Below, piece by piece: positions 43,375 through 52,046 of a DNA stretch of 64,000 bases. Each line of letters starts with the position of its first letter. Within the stretch, counting starts at the first letter, position 1. The DNA lies in contig NZ_AP018933.1 in the NCBI RefSeq assembly GCF_003610015.1, positions 310,001-374,000 on the forward strand, read 5' to 3'. Below the pieces are notes generated by a model. The model was not told where the DNA came from and ran no database searches. It saw nothing but the letters and a program-made list of their open reading frames with translations. A program made the translations under genes and the position numbers. Origin of the DNA: Zymobacter palmae (GTDB taxonomy: Bacteria; Pseudomonadota; Gammaproteobacteria; Pseudomonadales; Halomonadaceae).

Positions 43375-46305
43375 TCAGCTGTTGGGATCAACCGTGACGA
43401 TGACGCGTACGGCATCCAGGCGCAGGCGGGAGTCGTTGATGGCGACTTCCAGTTGGTCACGCTCCTGCTGCAGGGCGTCAATCTCATCCTGGCGGATGCC
43501 CGGCGTGCGTGCGGCCAGTGCCTTGAGGCGTGCCAGTTCCTGATCCAGCGTATCGCACATACCCTGATGCGCGGCTTTCACCAGTGCTGGCAGCTCGCGA
43601 TCGGCTTCGCCTTCGGCCTTGTCCAGCATCTCACGCAGCTGCGGCAGGCACTGCTTGATGATATCGCGGGCCATCGCACGCTTAACACGCTGCAGGTGCT
43701 TGGCTAGACCGCCAAACGAGACGTTCTTCGTCAGCACCTGACCGCCTTGATCCAGCAAAACGCGGATAGGTGTCGGTGGCAGGAAGCGGCCTGCATGCAG
43801 TGCCTTGGGCGCGGGCGTCTGCGTGACGAACATCACTTCGGTCATCAGGCGGCCCGCCGGAATCGCGGGGTGCTTGAGCAGGGCCAGTGACGTATTGCCG
43901 TGCGGGCTGTCGATTGCGCGTGACAGCAGTTCCTGCACCAGCGGGTGTTCCCACGACAAGCGTTCTACGTCATCACGCTCTAGCGCAACGCTGCGCGAGA
44001 ACGTCGCCGAGAAGCCTTCTTCACCCTTGACCAGTCCAGGCAGACCGTCCAGCAGTTGGCCCGTTGGTGCAATGTGGTACAGCTCGCCACCGAGGTCCTT
44101 GATGTCGAACCCGAACACTTCGCTGGCCTGTTCCAGATAGCGTGACAGCTTCTCTTGATCGTCCAGCTCAGTAATTAGATCGGCCATGGCCTGCGGCTGA
44201 CCAGCCGTGCGGTGCGCGAGCAGGCGATAGCGGCCGGCTTGGCGTTTCTGGCGGCGTTCTTCTAGTGCGTCGCGGGTATCTGCGATGACGGCATCTAGCT
44301 CGTCGGCATCCAGCAGCGCGGCATCCAGCGATTCATTAAAGGCGTCGTAGAGTTCGCTGCCCAGCCCGGTCGGTTCACCAAAGCTCATCACGCCTTCGGC
44401 ATACCAGCGGGCAACCGCTTCCATCGGTGTGCCTTCAAGTGTGAGCAAATGAATGTCGATCGGGTGCTGTTGACCGATACGGTCGAGGCGGCCGATGCGC
44501 TGTTCGAGCTGATCCGGATGAGTCGGCACATCGAACATGATCAGGTGGTGGCAGTTTTGGAAGTTGCGACCTTCCGCACCGACTTCGGCACAGATCAGTA
44601 ACGGGCAATTGGATTCGCCGTCGACGAAGGCGGCCGCGGCACGGTCACGTTCGATCAGCGACATGTGCTCGTGGAAGACGGGCACATGCAGGCCCGCGAT
44701 GACGCGCAGCCCTTCTGCCAGCGAGCGCACCGTAGCGCTTGAATGGCAGATAACCAGCGCCTGTTCGCCCGGGTGTTCTTCTACCCAGTCGATGATGGCC
44801 TGTACGCGGGGGTCAATCTTCCACCACGGATCAGCATCTTCGGTCGTCAACGCCATATAGGTGTCTTCGGGATAGAGCAGTAGGTCGGGGTAGGCCAACT
44901 CGTGCTCAATCATCAGCGTATCGAGGTAGTCCTCATTGCGCTGGAGGCGGCGTACGACACGCTGATAGGGCAGTGGTGCTTCCAGTCGCTGGGTATGCAG
45001 GCGGCGTTCTGGGAAGCCTGCGATGTCGCGGCGGCTGTGGTGGAACATCACACGGCCGAGACCGTGACGGTCCAGCAGCGCGCTGCGCAGACGCGCGAAG
45101 GCCAGTTGTTGAGCATCCTCGTCACCGTCGGCACGTAGTGCCTGCCATGCCTGCTGAGCGTCCTCGTCATCGGCAATGAAGGCCAGCAGTTGGGCTTCCC
45201 GTTCGGCCGAGAGCGGGGTGCGCTGTTCGTGCAGGGCGACGAGACCATCCATGATGTTGGCCAGCGGCGCATGACGTTCTTCTTCCTGCTTGAACGTCTC
45301 TAGATCGTGATAACGCTCGGGGTCGAGCAGTTGCAGCAGGGCGAAGTGGCGTTCTGCTCCGAGCTGTTCCGGTGTGGCGGTCAGCAGCAGTACGCTGGGA
45401 ATCTGAGCGGTCAGCGTTGAGACGAAGGGATAGCCGCTATCGGCGTCTTCTTCATTGAGGTGATGAGCCTCGTCGACGATCAGCATATCCCACTGGCAGG
45501 CTTCTGCCTGCTGCTGGCGGCGCGGATTGGCGAACAGCCACTGAGCACTGGCCAGTACCAGCTGAGCCGTGTCGAATGGGTTTTCATCGGGGTACTGCTG
45601 GCTCTGCTTTTCATCAAGCAGGCGCGCTTCCAGCCCGAAGCGACGCAGCAGCTCGACCAGCCACTGGTGAGTCAGGCTTTCCGGAACCAGAATCAGGGTG
45701 CGGCCAACGCGGCCTGTGACCATCATACGGTGCAGGATGAGGCCTGCTTCGATGGTCTTGCCTAGTCCCACTTCATCGGCCAGCAGGACGCGCGGGCGGT
45801 GGCGATTGGCCACGTCGAGTGCAATGCCGGTTTGGTGCGGGATCAGGTCGACCTTCGGCCCTGAGAAGCCGTAGCCGGGGTGGCGCTGCAGACGCGCGTG
45901 GTGATTGAGGCTGCGGTAACGCAGGTTGAACGCGTCGTTGCGATCGACCTGACCTGTCAGCAGCTTGTCGCGGGCCTGATGGAAGGCCATGCGATCGTTG
46001 AGGCAGGATTCGGGGAGTTCGGTCAGCGTACCGTCCTGTCTGGCGCAGATATACGTGACCAACCCGTTGGCATCTTCCTTGATGTCTTCGACGCGAAGGG
46101 TTTCACCGTCGGCGGATTCCACCTGATCACCGCTGCCGAAGACCACGCGGGTTAGCGGGGCTTGGCGGGTGCTGTAGGTGCGCGTCTCTTCGCTAGCGGC
46201 AAAGTAGACTCTGACGGTGCGGGCATCACAGAAAAGGATGGTGCCCAGCCCAAGATTCGCTTCGCCATCGCTGATCCAGCGCTGGCCTGGTGTGAAGTCG
46301 CTCAT
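43375..46305 (-). CDS. rapA: RNA polymerase-associated ATPase RapA
   Basis: 976 residues (968 in E. coli). Swi2/Snf2 ATPase that recycles RNA polymerase. Two N-terminal Tudor-like domains (start FTPGQRWISDGEANLGLGTI); helicase motif I ADEVGLGKTIEAGL at about 176-189; DEAH box near 278; motif III LLTATPEQLG; motif VI HPDQLEQRIGRLDRIGQ; the C-terminal part has TLEGTPMEAVARWYAEG-type spacer sequences. It stands alone in its orientation. A strong hairpin lies just downstream (43312-43346). Confidence 0.96.
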   Translation of the reverse strand: MSDFTPGQRWISDGEANLGLGTILFCDARTVRVYFAASEETRTYSTRQAPLTRVVFGSGDQVESADGETLRVEDIKEDANGLVTYICARQDGTLTELPESCLNDRMAFHQARDKLLTGQVDRNDAFNLRYRSLNHHARLQRHPGYGFSGPKVDLIPHQTGIALDVANRHRPRVLLADEVGLGKTIEAGLILHRMMVTGRVGRTLILVPESLTHQWLVELLRRFGLEARLLDEKQSQQYPDENPFDTAQLVLASAQWLFANPRRQQQAEACQWDMLIVDEAHHLNEEDADSGYPFVSTLTAQIPSVLLLTATPEQLGAERHFALLQLLDPERYHDLETFKQEEERHAPLANIMDGLVALHEQRTPLSAEREAQLLAFIADDEDAQQAWQALRADGDEDAQQLAFARLRSALLDRHGLGRVMFHHSRRDIAGFPERRLHTQRLEAPLPYQRVVRRLQRNEDYLDTLMIEHELAYPDLLLYPEDTYMALTTEDADPWWKIDPRVQAIIDWVEEHPGEQALVICHSSATVRSLAEGLRVIAGLHVPVFHEHMSLIERDRAAAAFVDGESNCPLLICAEVGAEGRNFQNCHHLIMFDVPTHPDQLEQRIGRLDRIGQQHPIDIHLLTLEGTPMEAVARWYAEGVMSFGEPTGLGSELYDAFNESLDAALLDADELDAVIADTRDALEERRQKRQAGRYRLLAHRTAGQPQAMADLITELDDQEKLSRYLEQASEVFGFDIKDLGGELYHIAPTGQLLDGLPGLVKGEEGFSATFSRSVALERDDVERLSWEHPLVQELLSRAIDSPHGNTSLALLKHPAIPAGRLMTEVMFVTQTPAPKALHAGRFLPPTPIRVLLDQGGQVLTKNVSFGGLAKHLQRVKRAMARDIIKQCLPQLREMLDKAEGEADRELPALVKAAHQGMCDTLDQELARLKALAARTPGIRQDEIDALQQERDQLEVAINDSRLRLDAVRVIVTVDPNS

Positions 46306-46670
46306 AGTTCAGAGAAGTGCCCGTAAAGATTCATGGTGCCCGGTTTATAGGGGCGCATATTCTAGCGGCTCGCCCTGCCAGCGGATAGTGCGTTGTAGTC
46401 GATAATGCACTTCATGTCGCACCCCACATTCGGAGGGGATCTGGCAGCACCCCGCGTGCTGTCTGGGCATGGCCGTCATAGGGCCTACTGCAATTTCAAT
46501 ACACAGCGTTAAATAAAATCACGGGCAAGGGGAGTGGTAAGGCATGACCGTTGCTCAGACAATGCCAGACCACGTGGGTGCGAAGACGGTATGAAGACTT
46601 CGTGTAACGCGGTACCGCGCACTTCGCGTTTGCTGTGTATCCTGTATTCTGAATCTAGCTGCACGCCCAG
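46306..46670. other. Divergent intergenic region between rapA and the phospholipase D gene
   Basis: No supported gene. It must hold the rapA promoter (minus) and that of the phospholipase D gene (plus), but I see no pair of boxes good enough to report. Confidence 0.4.
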
Positions 46671-48221
46671 ATGAACGTGACGCAGGCCGTCACTCTTTTC
46701 TTTCCGCCACAGCAGACCACGCGCATGCCTTCATCCTTGCATTCCACGTCTTCTCCTACTCCCGAATCGTTGTCATCGCTGCAGCGGCTGGCCGCACAGG
46801 ATCAGCACCACGCTGGGCGCTCGGGGTTCAGGCTGTTCGCCCACGGCGGGGAAGCATTCGCGCTGCGTGCGGTGACGGCGGATCAGGCCCGCAGTACGCT
46901 GGATATCCAGACCTACATTCTGGAAGACGGTCACAGTACGCGGCGATTGATCACGCGCATCATCGACGCGGCCGAGCGCGGCGTGACCGTGCGACTATTG
47001 GTCGACGACCTTAGCGTAGGGGGATTGCAGAAGCGCTTGGCCATGCTGGATGCGCATCCGCGCGTCAGTGTGAGGATATTCAATCCGGTACGCCACTGGC
47101 GCCGTGTCGCACCACTGCGCTGGCTCACTTTTGCGCTGCAGGCGCGCCGTCTGCATCGGCGGATGCACAATAAATTATGGCTGGCCGACGATGCGATTGG
47201 GATTGTCGGCGGGCGTAACCTCAGTGATGACTACTTCAACGTCAATCCGGCGCACGATTTTTTGGACATTGATGTGGCGGCTGTCGGCGGTCCTGCCGTT
47301 GCGCAGATGAAACGCTCGTTCGAGGCCTACTGGCAGCACGAACTGGCCGTGCCGCTGACCACCTTCATCACGGCGCCGGAAGGAGACTGGCGCGAGATGT
47401 ATGCGCTCTGTCACCGCTCGACCAAGGGGACACGCTATACCCAATCGCTGGATACGCTGTGCGCTCGGTCGCTCGATAGTCTGTTGAGCCCGCTAACGTG
47501 GGCGACCTCTTCGGTGGTGTGGGAGTCTCCCGATGCTGCCGGTGCCGCGGGCCTGCCGCCTATCGGGATGCGTATGAGCCATGCCGTAGGGCAGGCGCTT
47601 TCCTCGGTGCAGCATCGCCTGCTGGTCATTTCCGGCTATTTCGTGCCAGAGCAGCTTGATACCATCGACATTTTTGGGCTGGCTCATCGAGGGGTGCAGA
47701 TATCCGTATTGACCAATGCGCTGGAGGCGTCGGATGTGCCTATCGTGCACGGTGGCTATGCGCCACATCGCAAGGCGCTGTTGGAAGCGGGGGTGAAGTT
47801 GTATGAGGTACGCCGCAAGCAGCGCGTAAAGCGCGAACGATTGCATCGCCGACGCCATGCCCACAGTCGTCCACGGCTGTCGCCTTCTCAGTCCTATAGC
47901 CTGCACGCTAAAGCAATGGCGCTGGACAGCGATCGTCTGATCGTTGGGTCGTTCAACATTGATCCTCGTTCCGTGTGGTGGAACTGCGAAATCGCGGCCA
48001 TCATCGACAGCCCTGCGCTTAACCGACAGCTCACCCTGATCGGCGAATGGGGCAAGCAGCCACGCTATAGCTTCCGTGTTCGGCTGCATGAAGGGGCGCT
48101 GCAATGGCGCACCCTTGATGACCGCGGTCATTCACAGGTGCTGACGCGTGAGCCAGGCTCGCCGTGGCGACGCTTTCAGGCGTGGTGCTGTGCCAAGCTC
48201 GGACTGGCGCGGTACCTGTAG
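46671..48221 (+). CDS. Phospholipase D-like protein, probable cardiolipin synthase C
   Basis: 516 residues (473 for E. coli ClsC). Two HKD motifs mark the phospholipase D superfamily: RMHNKLWLADDAIGIVGGRN at 165 (H166, K168, D173) and LHAKAMALDSDRLIVGSFN at 411 (H412, K414, D419). The layout, with LDIQTYILEDG before motif 1, fits ClsB/ClsC cardiolipin synthases better than T6SS Tle5 effectors. There is no signal peptide. A very basic loop (residues 381-402, rich in R, K and H) precedes motif 2. The start is uncertain: an ATG at 46725 removes 18 poorly supported residues. Confidence 0.75.
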   Translation: MNVTQAVTLFFPPQQTTRMPSSLHSTSSPTPESLSSLQRLAAQDQHHAGRSGFRLFAHGGEAFALRAVTADQARSTLDIQTYILEDGHSTRRLITRIIDAAERGVTVRLLVDDLSVGGLQKRLAMLDAHPRVSVRIFNPVRHWRRVAPLRWLTFALQARRLHRRMHNKLWLADDAIGIVGGRNLSDDYFNVNPAHDFLDIDVAAVGGPAVAQMKRSFEAYWQHELAVPLTTFITAPEGDWREMYALCHRSTKGTRYTQSLDTLCARSLDSLLSPLTWATSSVVWESPDAAGAAGLPPIGMRMSHAVGQALSSVQHRLLVISGYFVPEQLDTIDIFGLAHRGVQISVLTNALEASDVPIVHGGYAPHRKALLEAGVKLYEVRRKQRVKRERLHRRRHAHSRPRLSPSQSYSLHAKAMALDSDRLIVGSFNIDPRSVWWNCEIAAIIDSPALNRQLTLIGEWGKQPRYSFRVRLHEGALQWRTLDDRGHSQVLTREPGSPWRRFQAWCCAKLGLARYL

Positions 48222-48243
48222 CTAGATATCAGATACATGTTGG

Positions 48244-48777
48244 TTAATGGCTGAGCTTGAAGGGCGAGCGCTGGCACAGGGCCTCGATATAGTCTGCTGG
48301 CAGTTCGCTCGGTGCGCAGTGAATGACCGCCTCATTGCCTGCGCCGCGGTTCTCCATTGCTTTGATCTGTGAATACTCGTCCAGAACAAACATAGGGTAG
48401 ATCGGGCCTGCATCGCGCAGGGTGCGCATTTCATCCAGATGCTGATTCTGGAAGCAGACTGTCTTTTGCGGCGCATCGGCAATCCAGCGTGGAAAGAACG
48501 CTGTACCGTGAGTCAGCCCATCCCTTAGGTTGAAGACTAAACAGACCGCGGTGCCGGTCGGTTCTTCCCACGTCACCTTGAAGATATCCTCGGCGATGCA
48601 GGCGATATGAGCAGGCTGACTTTTCACCCAGTGCCCCCCAACGTCGCCGCTGTGAATCCGGTAGTCGACACGGTCTGCCTGCTTGATGTACATCTCGTAG
48701 CACCAACCATTCTCGTAGGTGTACAGAATATGCTGGCCAACAAAGTGTGCTATTAGAGACGCGTAATGATCATGCAT
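48244..48777 (-). CDS. padC: Phenolic acid decarboxylase
   Basis: 177 residues (about 160-175 in the family). Cofactor-free decarboxylation of hydroxycinnamic acids (ferulic, p-coumaric, caffeic) to vinylphenols. Family motifs are all present: ILYTYENGW with the two active-site tyrosines, DYRIHSGDVGGHWV with the arginine, WEEPTGTAV with the glutamate, then HGTAFFPRWI, CFQNQHLDEM and ELPADYIEALC. AAAGGA precedes the ATG. No PadR-type regulator gene is adjacent. It converges on the phospholipase D gene with 22 bases between. Confidence 0.9.
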   Translation of the reverse strand: MHDHYASLIAHFVGQHILYTYENGWCYEMYIKQADRVDYRIHSGDVGGHWVKSQPAHIACIAEDIFKVTWEEPTGTAVCLVFNLRDGLTHGTAFFPRWIADAPQKTVCFQNQHLDEMRTLRDAGPIYPMFVLDEYSQIKAMENRGAGNEAVIHCAPSELPADYIEALCQRSPFKLSH

Positions 48778-48952
48778 GATGGGTGTCCTTTCATGAGGGG
48801 TTTATTTTCAGCGTAGTCTGCCTCTTCATGAAGAAGACCTGTCCGATAGGCAGGAGTGTTCGTGGGCGAGCGGCGGCTCGATAGCCGCAGTTGATAAAGA
48901 CAAGTGGTAACAGCCGTTGATAGCAACAGTTGATAACAACAGGAGTAGTGAT

Positions 48953-50041
48953 ATGCCGCAGTGCCTTCGGACGGTTGCCACCGCCCTTTGCGTCGGTGTC
49001 ATCAGTAGTGTCTTTTCGCTGGCTGCACAGGGAGCCACCATGCTGGAACATTGGCCAAGCGCTCAGGCCCGTCAGATTGATGCCATGATTGATGCCAATC
49101 GTGGTCGTGAAGGGGCCTATGCCGTCTTCGATATGGACAACACTAGCTACCGTTACGATGCGACCGAAGCGCTGCTGGCGTGGATGGAGTACAAGGGGGT
49201 GCTGACCCGCGAGCGTCTTGACCCCTCGTTGAAGCTGATTCCTTTTCGCGATGAGCAGGGCGTGCATGAAAGCCTGTACAGCTACTACAACCGCCTGTGC
49301 AGCGAAGTTGATGACCTTGTGTGCTACCCGTGGATCGCACAGGCCTTTTCAGGCTTCACCTTGCGCGAACTGAAACAGAACGTCGATGACATGATGGCCG
49401 ATGGACGACCGATTCCGGTCAGCTACTGGTCGGGCCATACGCAGAAGCAAAGCACTGTGAACCCGCCTCGGCCGCTGAAAGGCATGCAGGAGCTGTATCA
49501 CTATCTGCAGGAAAACGGCATCAAGGTGTATGTGATGACGGTGGGGAACGAAGAGATCGTGCGCATGATCGCCAGCGATCCCCAATATGGCTATGGGCTG
49601 GACCCTCGGCAGGTCATCGGCATCAACATGTTGTTGAAGGATCCCCGCACTGGCGCGCTAACGACGTCCCGCTTCCAGATTCGTGATGGTCAGTACGATC
49701 CACAGAAGAACCTCGATAAGGTATTGACGCCATATCTGGTTAATCCGATGACCTGGTTCGAAGGCAAGCTGGGCACGATTACAGGCTGGATTGATCAGTG
49801 GCAGATGCCCGTGATGGTAGGCGGTGACACACCGCGTTCGGACGGCTTTATGCTGTTGAACGGTGTAGATGTCGAGCACGGCGGCGTGCGGCTGTGGGTG
49901 GTGCGCAAGCCCGCCGCGCTACAGCAGATGCGCGATTGGCGCCACGCGTCCGCTGAACGTCAGAAGGCACTGGGGCAGCCCGTGACGGCCGATCAGAACT
50001 GGATTGAGGTCTCTCAGGATGAATTGGATACCTCTCGGTAG
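48953..50041 (+). CDS. Periplasmic HAD phosphatase, phosphorylcholine phosphatase-like
   Basis: 362 residues from the ATG at 48953, chosen for AGGAG upstream and the signal peptide that starts there (cleavage probably near AAQGA). HAD motif I is FDMDNTSYR (D60, D62), motif II MTVGNEE carries Thr, and the motif III/IV region is [16 protein letters not shown]. Length, export signal and the GDTPxSD motif match PchP of Pseudomonas, which cleaves phosphorylcholine in the periplasm. The substrate here is inferred. Upstream, the decamer CAGTTGATAA or a close variant occurs three times (48888, 48914, 48927). Confidence 0.7.
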   Translation: MPQCLRTVATALCVGVISSVFSLAAQGATMLEHWPSAQARQIDAMIDANRGREGAYAVFDMDNTSYRYDATEALLAWMEYKGVLTRERLDPSLKLIPFRDEQGVHESLYSYYNRLCSEVDDLVCYPWIAQAFSGFTLRELKQNVDDMMADGRPIPVSYWSGHTQKQSTVNPPRPLKGMQELYHYLQENGIKVYVMTVGNEEIVRMIASDPQYGYGLDPRQVIGINMLLKDPRTGALTTSRFQIRDGQYDPQKNLDKVLTPYLVNPMTWFEGKLGTITGWIDQWQMPVMVGGDTPRSDGFMLLNGVDVEHGGVRLWVVRKPAALQQMRDWRHASAERQKALGQPVTADQNWIEVSQDELDTSR

Positions 50042-50096
50042 ACCGCCGTTTGTTCAGTGGTGGTGCGTATGGTGAAAAAAGCCATGCAACATGCAA

Positions 50097-50125
50097 AGAG
50101 GCGCCTGCGGGTGCCTTCTTTTTTT
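50097..50125 (+). terminator. Terminator of the HAD phosphatase gene
   Basis: AGGCGCC (50099-50105) pairs with GGTGCCT (50110-50116, one G-U) around TGCG and runs into TC and T7. It lies 56 bases after the stop. Confidence 0.75.
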
Positions 50126-50341
50126 GCATAGCGGGGAGAGGAGCCGATGGTGGGGTATCTGGCTGTAGGCCACTAGTGTCTGGTGGGCGGGTACTGACCG
50201 AGCCTTGTGCCCACCAAGAGCAGAGTGTTCATTGAGAGAAGAGAAGCACTATTCGCTGTCTGCCGTGTCGGCGAAAGGGGCGATGACGCGGTAGAGGGAG
50301 CGTATCGAGGGATGACGATAAAGGCTAAATCTTAGATATAC

Positions 50342-50377
50342 AAAAAGCCCCTCAGGCGTTGAACCTGAGGGGCTTTT
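50342..50377 (-). terminator. Terminator of tRNA-Pro
   Basis: GCCCCTCAGG (50347-50356) and CCTGAGGGGC (50364-50373) form a perfect 10-bp stem. Read on the minus strand it is followed by A-to-T converted T5 (A5 at 50342-50346), just after the tRNA 3' end. Confidence 0.9.
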
Positions 50378-50388
50378 GTCGAGAATCC

Positions 50389-50465
50389 TGGTCGGAGTGA
50401 TAGGATTTGAACCTACGACCCCTGCCTCCCGAAGACAGTGCTCTACCAAGCTGAGCTACACTCCG
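50389..50465 (-). tRNA. tRNA-Pro(CGG)
   Basis: Read on the minus strand: acceptor arms CGGAGTG/CACTCCG, D arm GCTCAGCTTGGTAGAGC, anticodon stem CTGTC/GGCAG with loop TTCGGGA giving anticodon CGG, and T arm GTAGGTTCAAATCCTAT. Discriminator A and the CCA end are encoded (50389-50392), 77 bases in all. The anticodon loop is the same as in E. coli proK. Transcribed from the promoter at 50529, with its own terminator. Confidence 0.97.
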
Positions 50466-50528
50466 ACATTCGACAAGTTATTGAACAGCTAGCATTTTAT
50501 GCTGCTGTTCGCCTCATCGACAGGGGCC

Positions 50529-50556
50529 ATTATACGCATTCTTGCTTCGAACGCAA
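50529..50556 (-). promoter_or_regulatory. Promoter of tRNA-Pro
   Basis: On the minus strand, TTGCGT (50551-50556) and a perfect TATAAT (50529-50534) are 16 bases apart. The roughly 57-base leader before the tRNA contains a 12-bp hairpin with one bulge (50484-50511). Confidence 0.75.
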
Positions 50557-50564
50557 GCCCTGAT

Positions 50565-51548
50565 TCAGACAGAACGCTCTACAGCCTGCCGTGCCAGCAG
50601 TGAAAGGCTGTCCTTGAAGGGCGAGTCAGGAATGATGGCTAGCGCTTCCAGCGCACGCTGAGCGCGATCGTTGGCCTGCTGGCGCGTGTAGTCGAGCGCA
50701 CCGGTATCGCGGACGATACGCAGGATCGTCTCTAGGTGATCCATACCATCGCCTTTTTCGATTGCCTGACGGATCAGTGCCGCTTCTTCGGCATTGCCTT
50801 TTTGCATAGCGTGCAGCAATGGCAAGGTGGGTTTGCCTTCGGCAAGGTCATCGCCCACGTTCTTGCCCATTTCGGCGGCATTGCCGGCGTAATCCAGATA
50901 GTCGTCGATCAACTGGAAGGCCATGCCCAATTCTTGGCCGAACACGCGCAGTGCTTCCTTGTGCGCTTCCGGTGCCGAGGTCAGCATGGCCCCCGTATGA
51001 GCGGACGCTTCAAACAGCATCGCAGTCTTACCGCGAATGGTGCGGTAGTAGTCATCTTCGCTGATGTCAGCGTTACCAATATTGGTCAGCTGGAGCACTT
51101 CACCTTCGGCGATCGTCGAGGTGGCGTGCGACAGCACGGCCATGATCGGCATTGAGCCAACATCGACCATCATTTCGAAGGAGCGGGAATAGAGAAAGTC
51201 ACCGACGAGGATCGACGGTGCATTGCCCCACGTGTCATTGGCCGTCGCCTTGCCGCGTCGCAGGCTGGACTCGTCGACCACATCGTCGTGCAGCAGTGTC
51301 GAGGTATGCATGAACTCGATCAGCGCCGCCAGTAATGTGTGACGATCGCCTTCATATCCCAGTGCTCGTGCCGCCAGCAGTACCAGCAGCGGACGCACTC
51401 GCTTGCCGCCGCTGTCGACGATGTAGTGACCAATAGTCTCGATCAGCGTGACGCCGGAAGCCAGCCGTTCATGGATGATCCGGTTCACTTGCTCGAAGTC
51501 GTCAGCAACAGGGGCATGCGTGGGTAGGGCGCTCAATGACATGGGCAT
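50565..51548 (-). CDS. ispB: Octaprenyl diphosphate synthase
   Basis: 327 residues (323 in E. coli). Trans-long-chain prenyl transferase that makes the side chain of ubiquinone. First aspartate-rich motif LLHDDVVD at 86-92 with the downstream RRGKATAND, second motif QLIDDYLDYAG, and GKNVGDDLAEGKPTLPLLHA. The chain length is set by residues before the first motif and is assumed from orthology. A second ATG at 51542 is equally possible. The usual divergent rplU-rpmA-obgE neighbours are not present on the other side. Confidence 0.92.
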   Translation of the reverse strand: MPMSLSALPTHAPVADDFEQVNRIIHERLASGVTLIETIGHYIVDSGGKRVRPLLVLLAARALGYEGDRHTLLAALIEFMHTSTLLHDDVVDESSLRRGKATANDTWGNAPSILVGDFLYSRSFEMMVDVGSMPIMAVLSHATSTIAEGEVLQLTNIGNADISEDDYYRTIRGKTAMLFEASAHTGAMLTSAPEAHKEALRVFGQELGMAFQLIDDYLDYAGNAAEMGKNVGDDLAEGKPTLPLLHAMQKGNAEEAALIRQAIEKGDGMDHLETILRIVRDTGALDYTRQQANDRAQRALEALAIIPDSPFKDSLSLLARQAVERSV

Positions 51549-52046
51549 ACTCAGTGTAAGACAGTAAGAACGTTAGGCGCGGACGAGCTAGCCGAGCGGT
51601 GTGCACGCCATGATGGCCATCATGTTATCGCATGATGGCGCGTCGTGTATGACAGATCGCCATTGGCCTGCCCAGCATGCCGCGAGTCACCCATCGCCGT
51701 CCAGCATCAACAGGTCGCTCATTCAGCTCATTACCTTACCATTTTAATCGGTGTTGGTCAGGCCAGCGCTGCCAAAGGCATCCGTCATCCAAGCGCATAC
51801 CGTCCACTATAGCGACAATCTGCGAGCCACGATGCGCTGCGACGAAACGTCTGTCAGTGCGAGGGTGAGGTTTGCCCTCGCTTAACGCGACTTAAGGTAT
51901 CCTAGGCAGCATTCGAGCGATGACATTGGCAGGGATGCGTGTCTCGCGTGATCACGACAGTACATAAAGGTACACAGGCACCGCCACGATCAGTACCGCG
52001 TATTTTCTATTGCCGTCTTCCTATATAAGAAACAAGGGCATGCTTC
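51549..52046. other. Intergenic region upstream of ispB with an operator-like palindrome
   Basis: No supported gene in about 500 bases. A perfect 16-bp palindrome, CATGATGGCCATCATG (51609-51624), is followed 6 bases later by a third half-site CATGATGG (51631-51638). It lies 61 bases upstream of the ispB start. This arrangement suggests a dimeric repressor or activator site, but I do not recognise the regulator. Confidence 0.5.

Noticed and set aside
46671..48221. Phospholipase D gene as the Tle5 effector cognate to the Sel1-like immunity array
   Set aside because: It lies about 4 kb from the array behind unrelated housekeeping genes, has host-like composition and resembles ClsC cardiolipin synthases, which are found broadly without T6SS.
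51677..51868. 63-codon frame upstream of the DUF4123 gene
   Set aside because: No Shine-Dalgarno, no homology and no protein-like composition; treated as noncoding.
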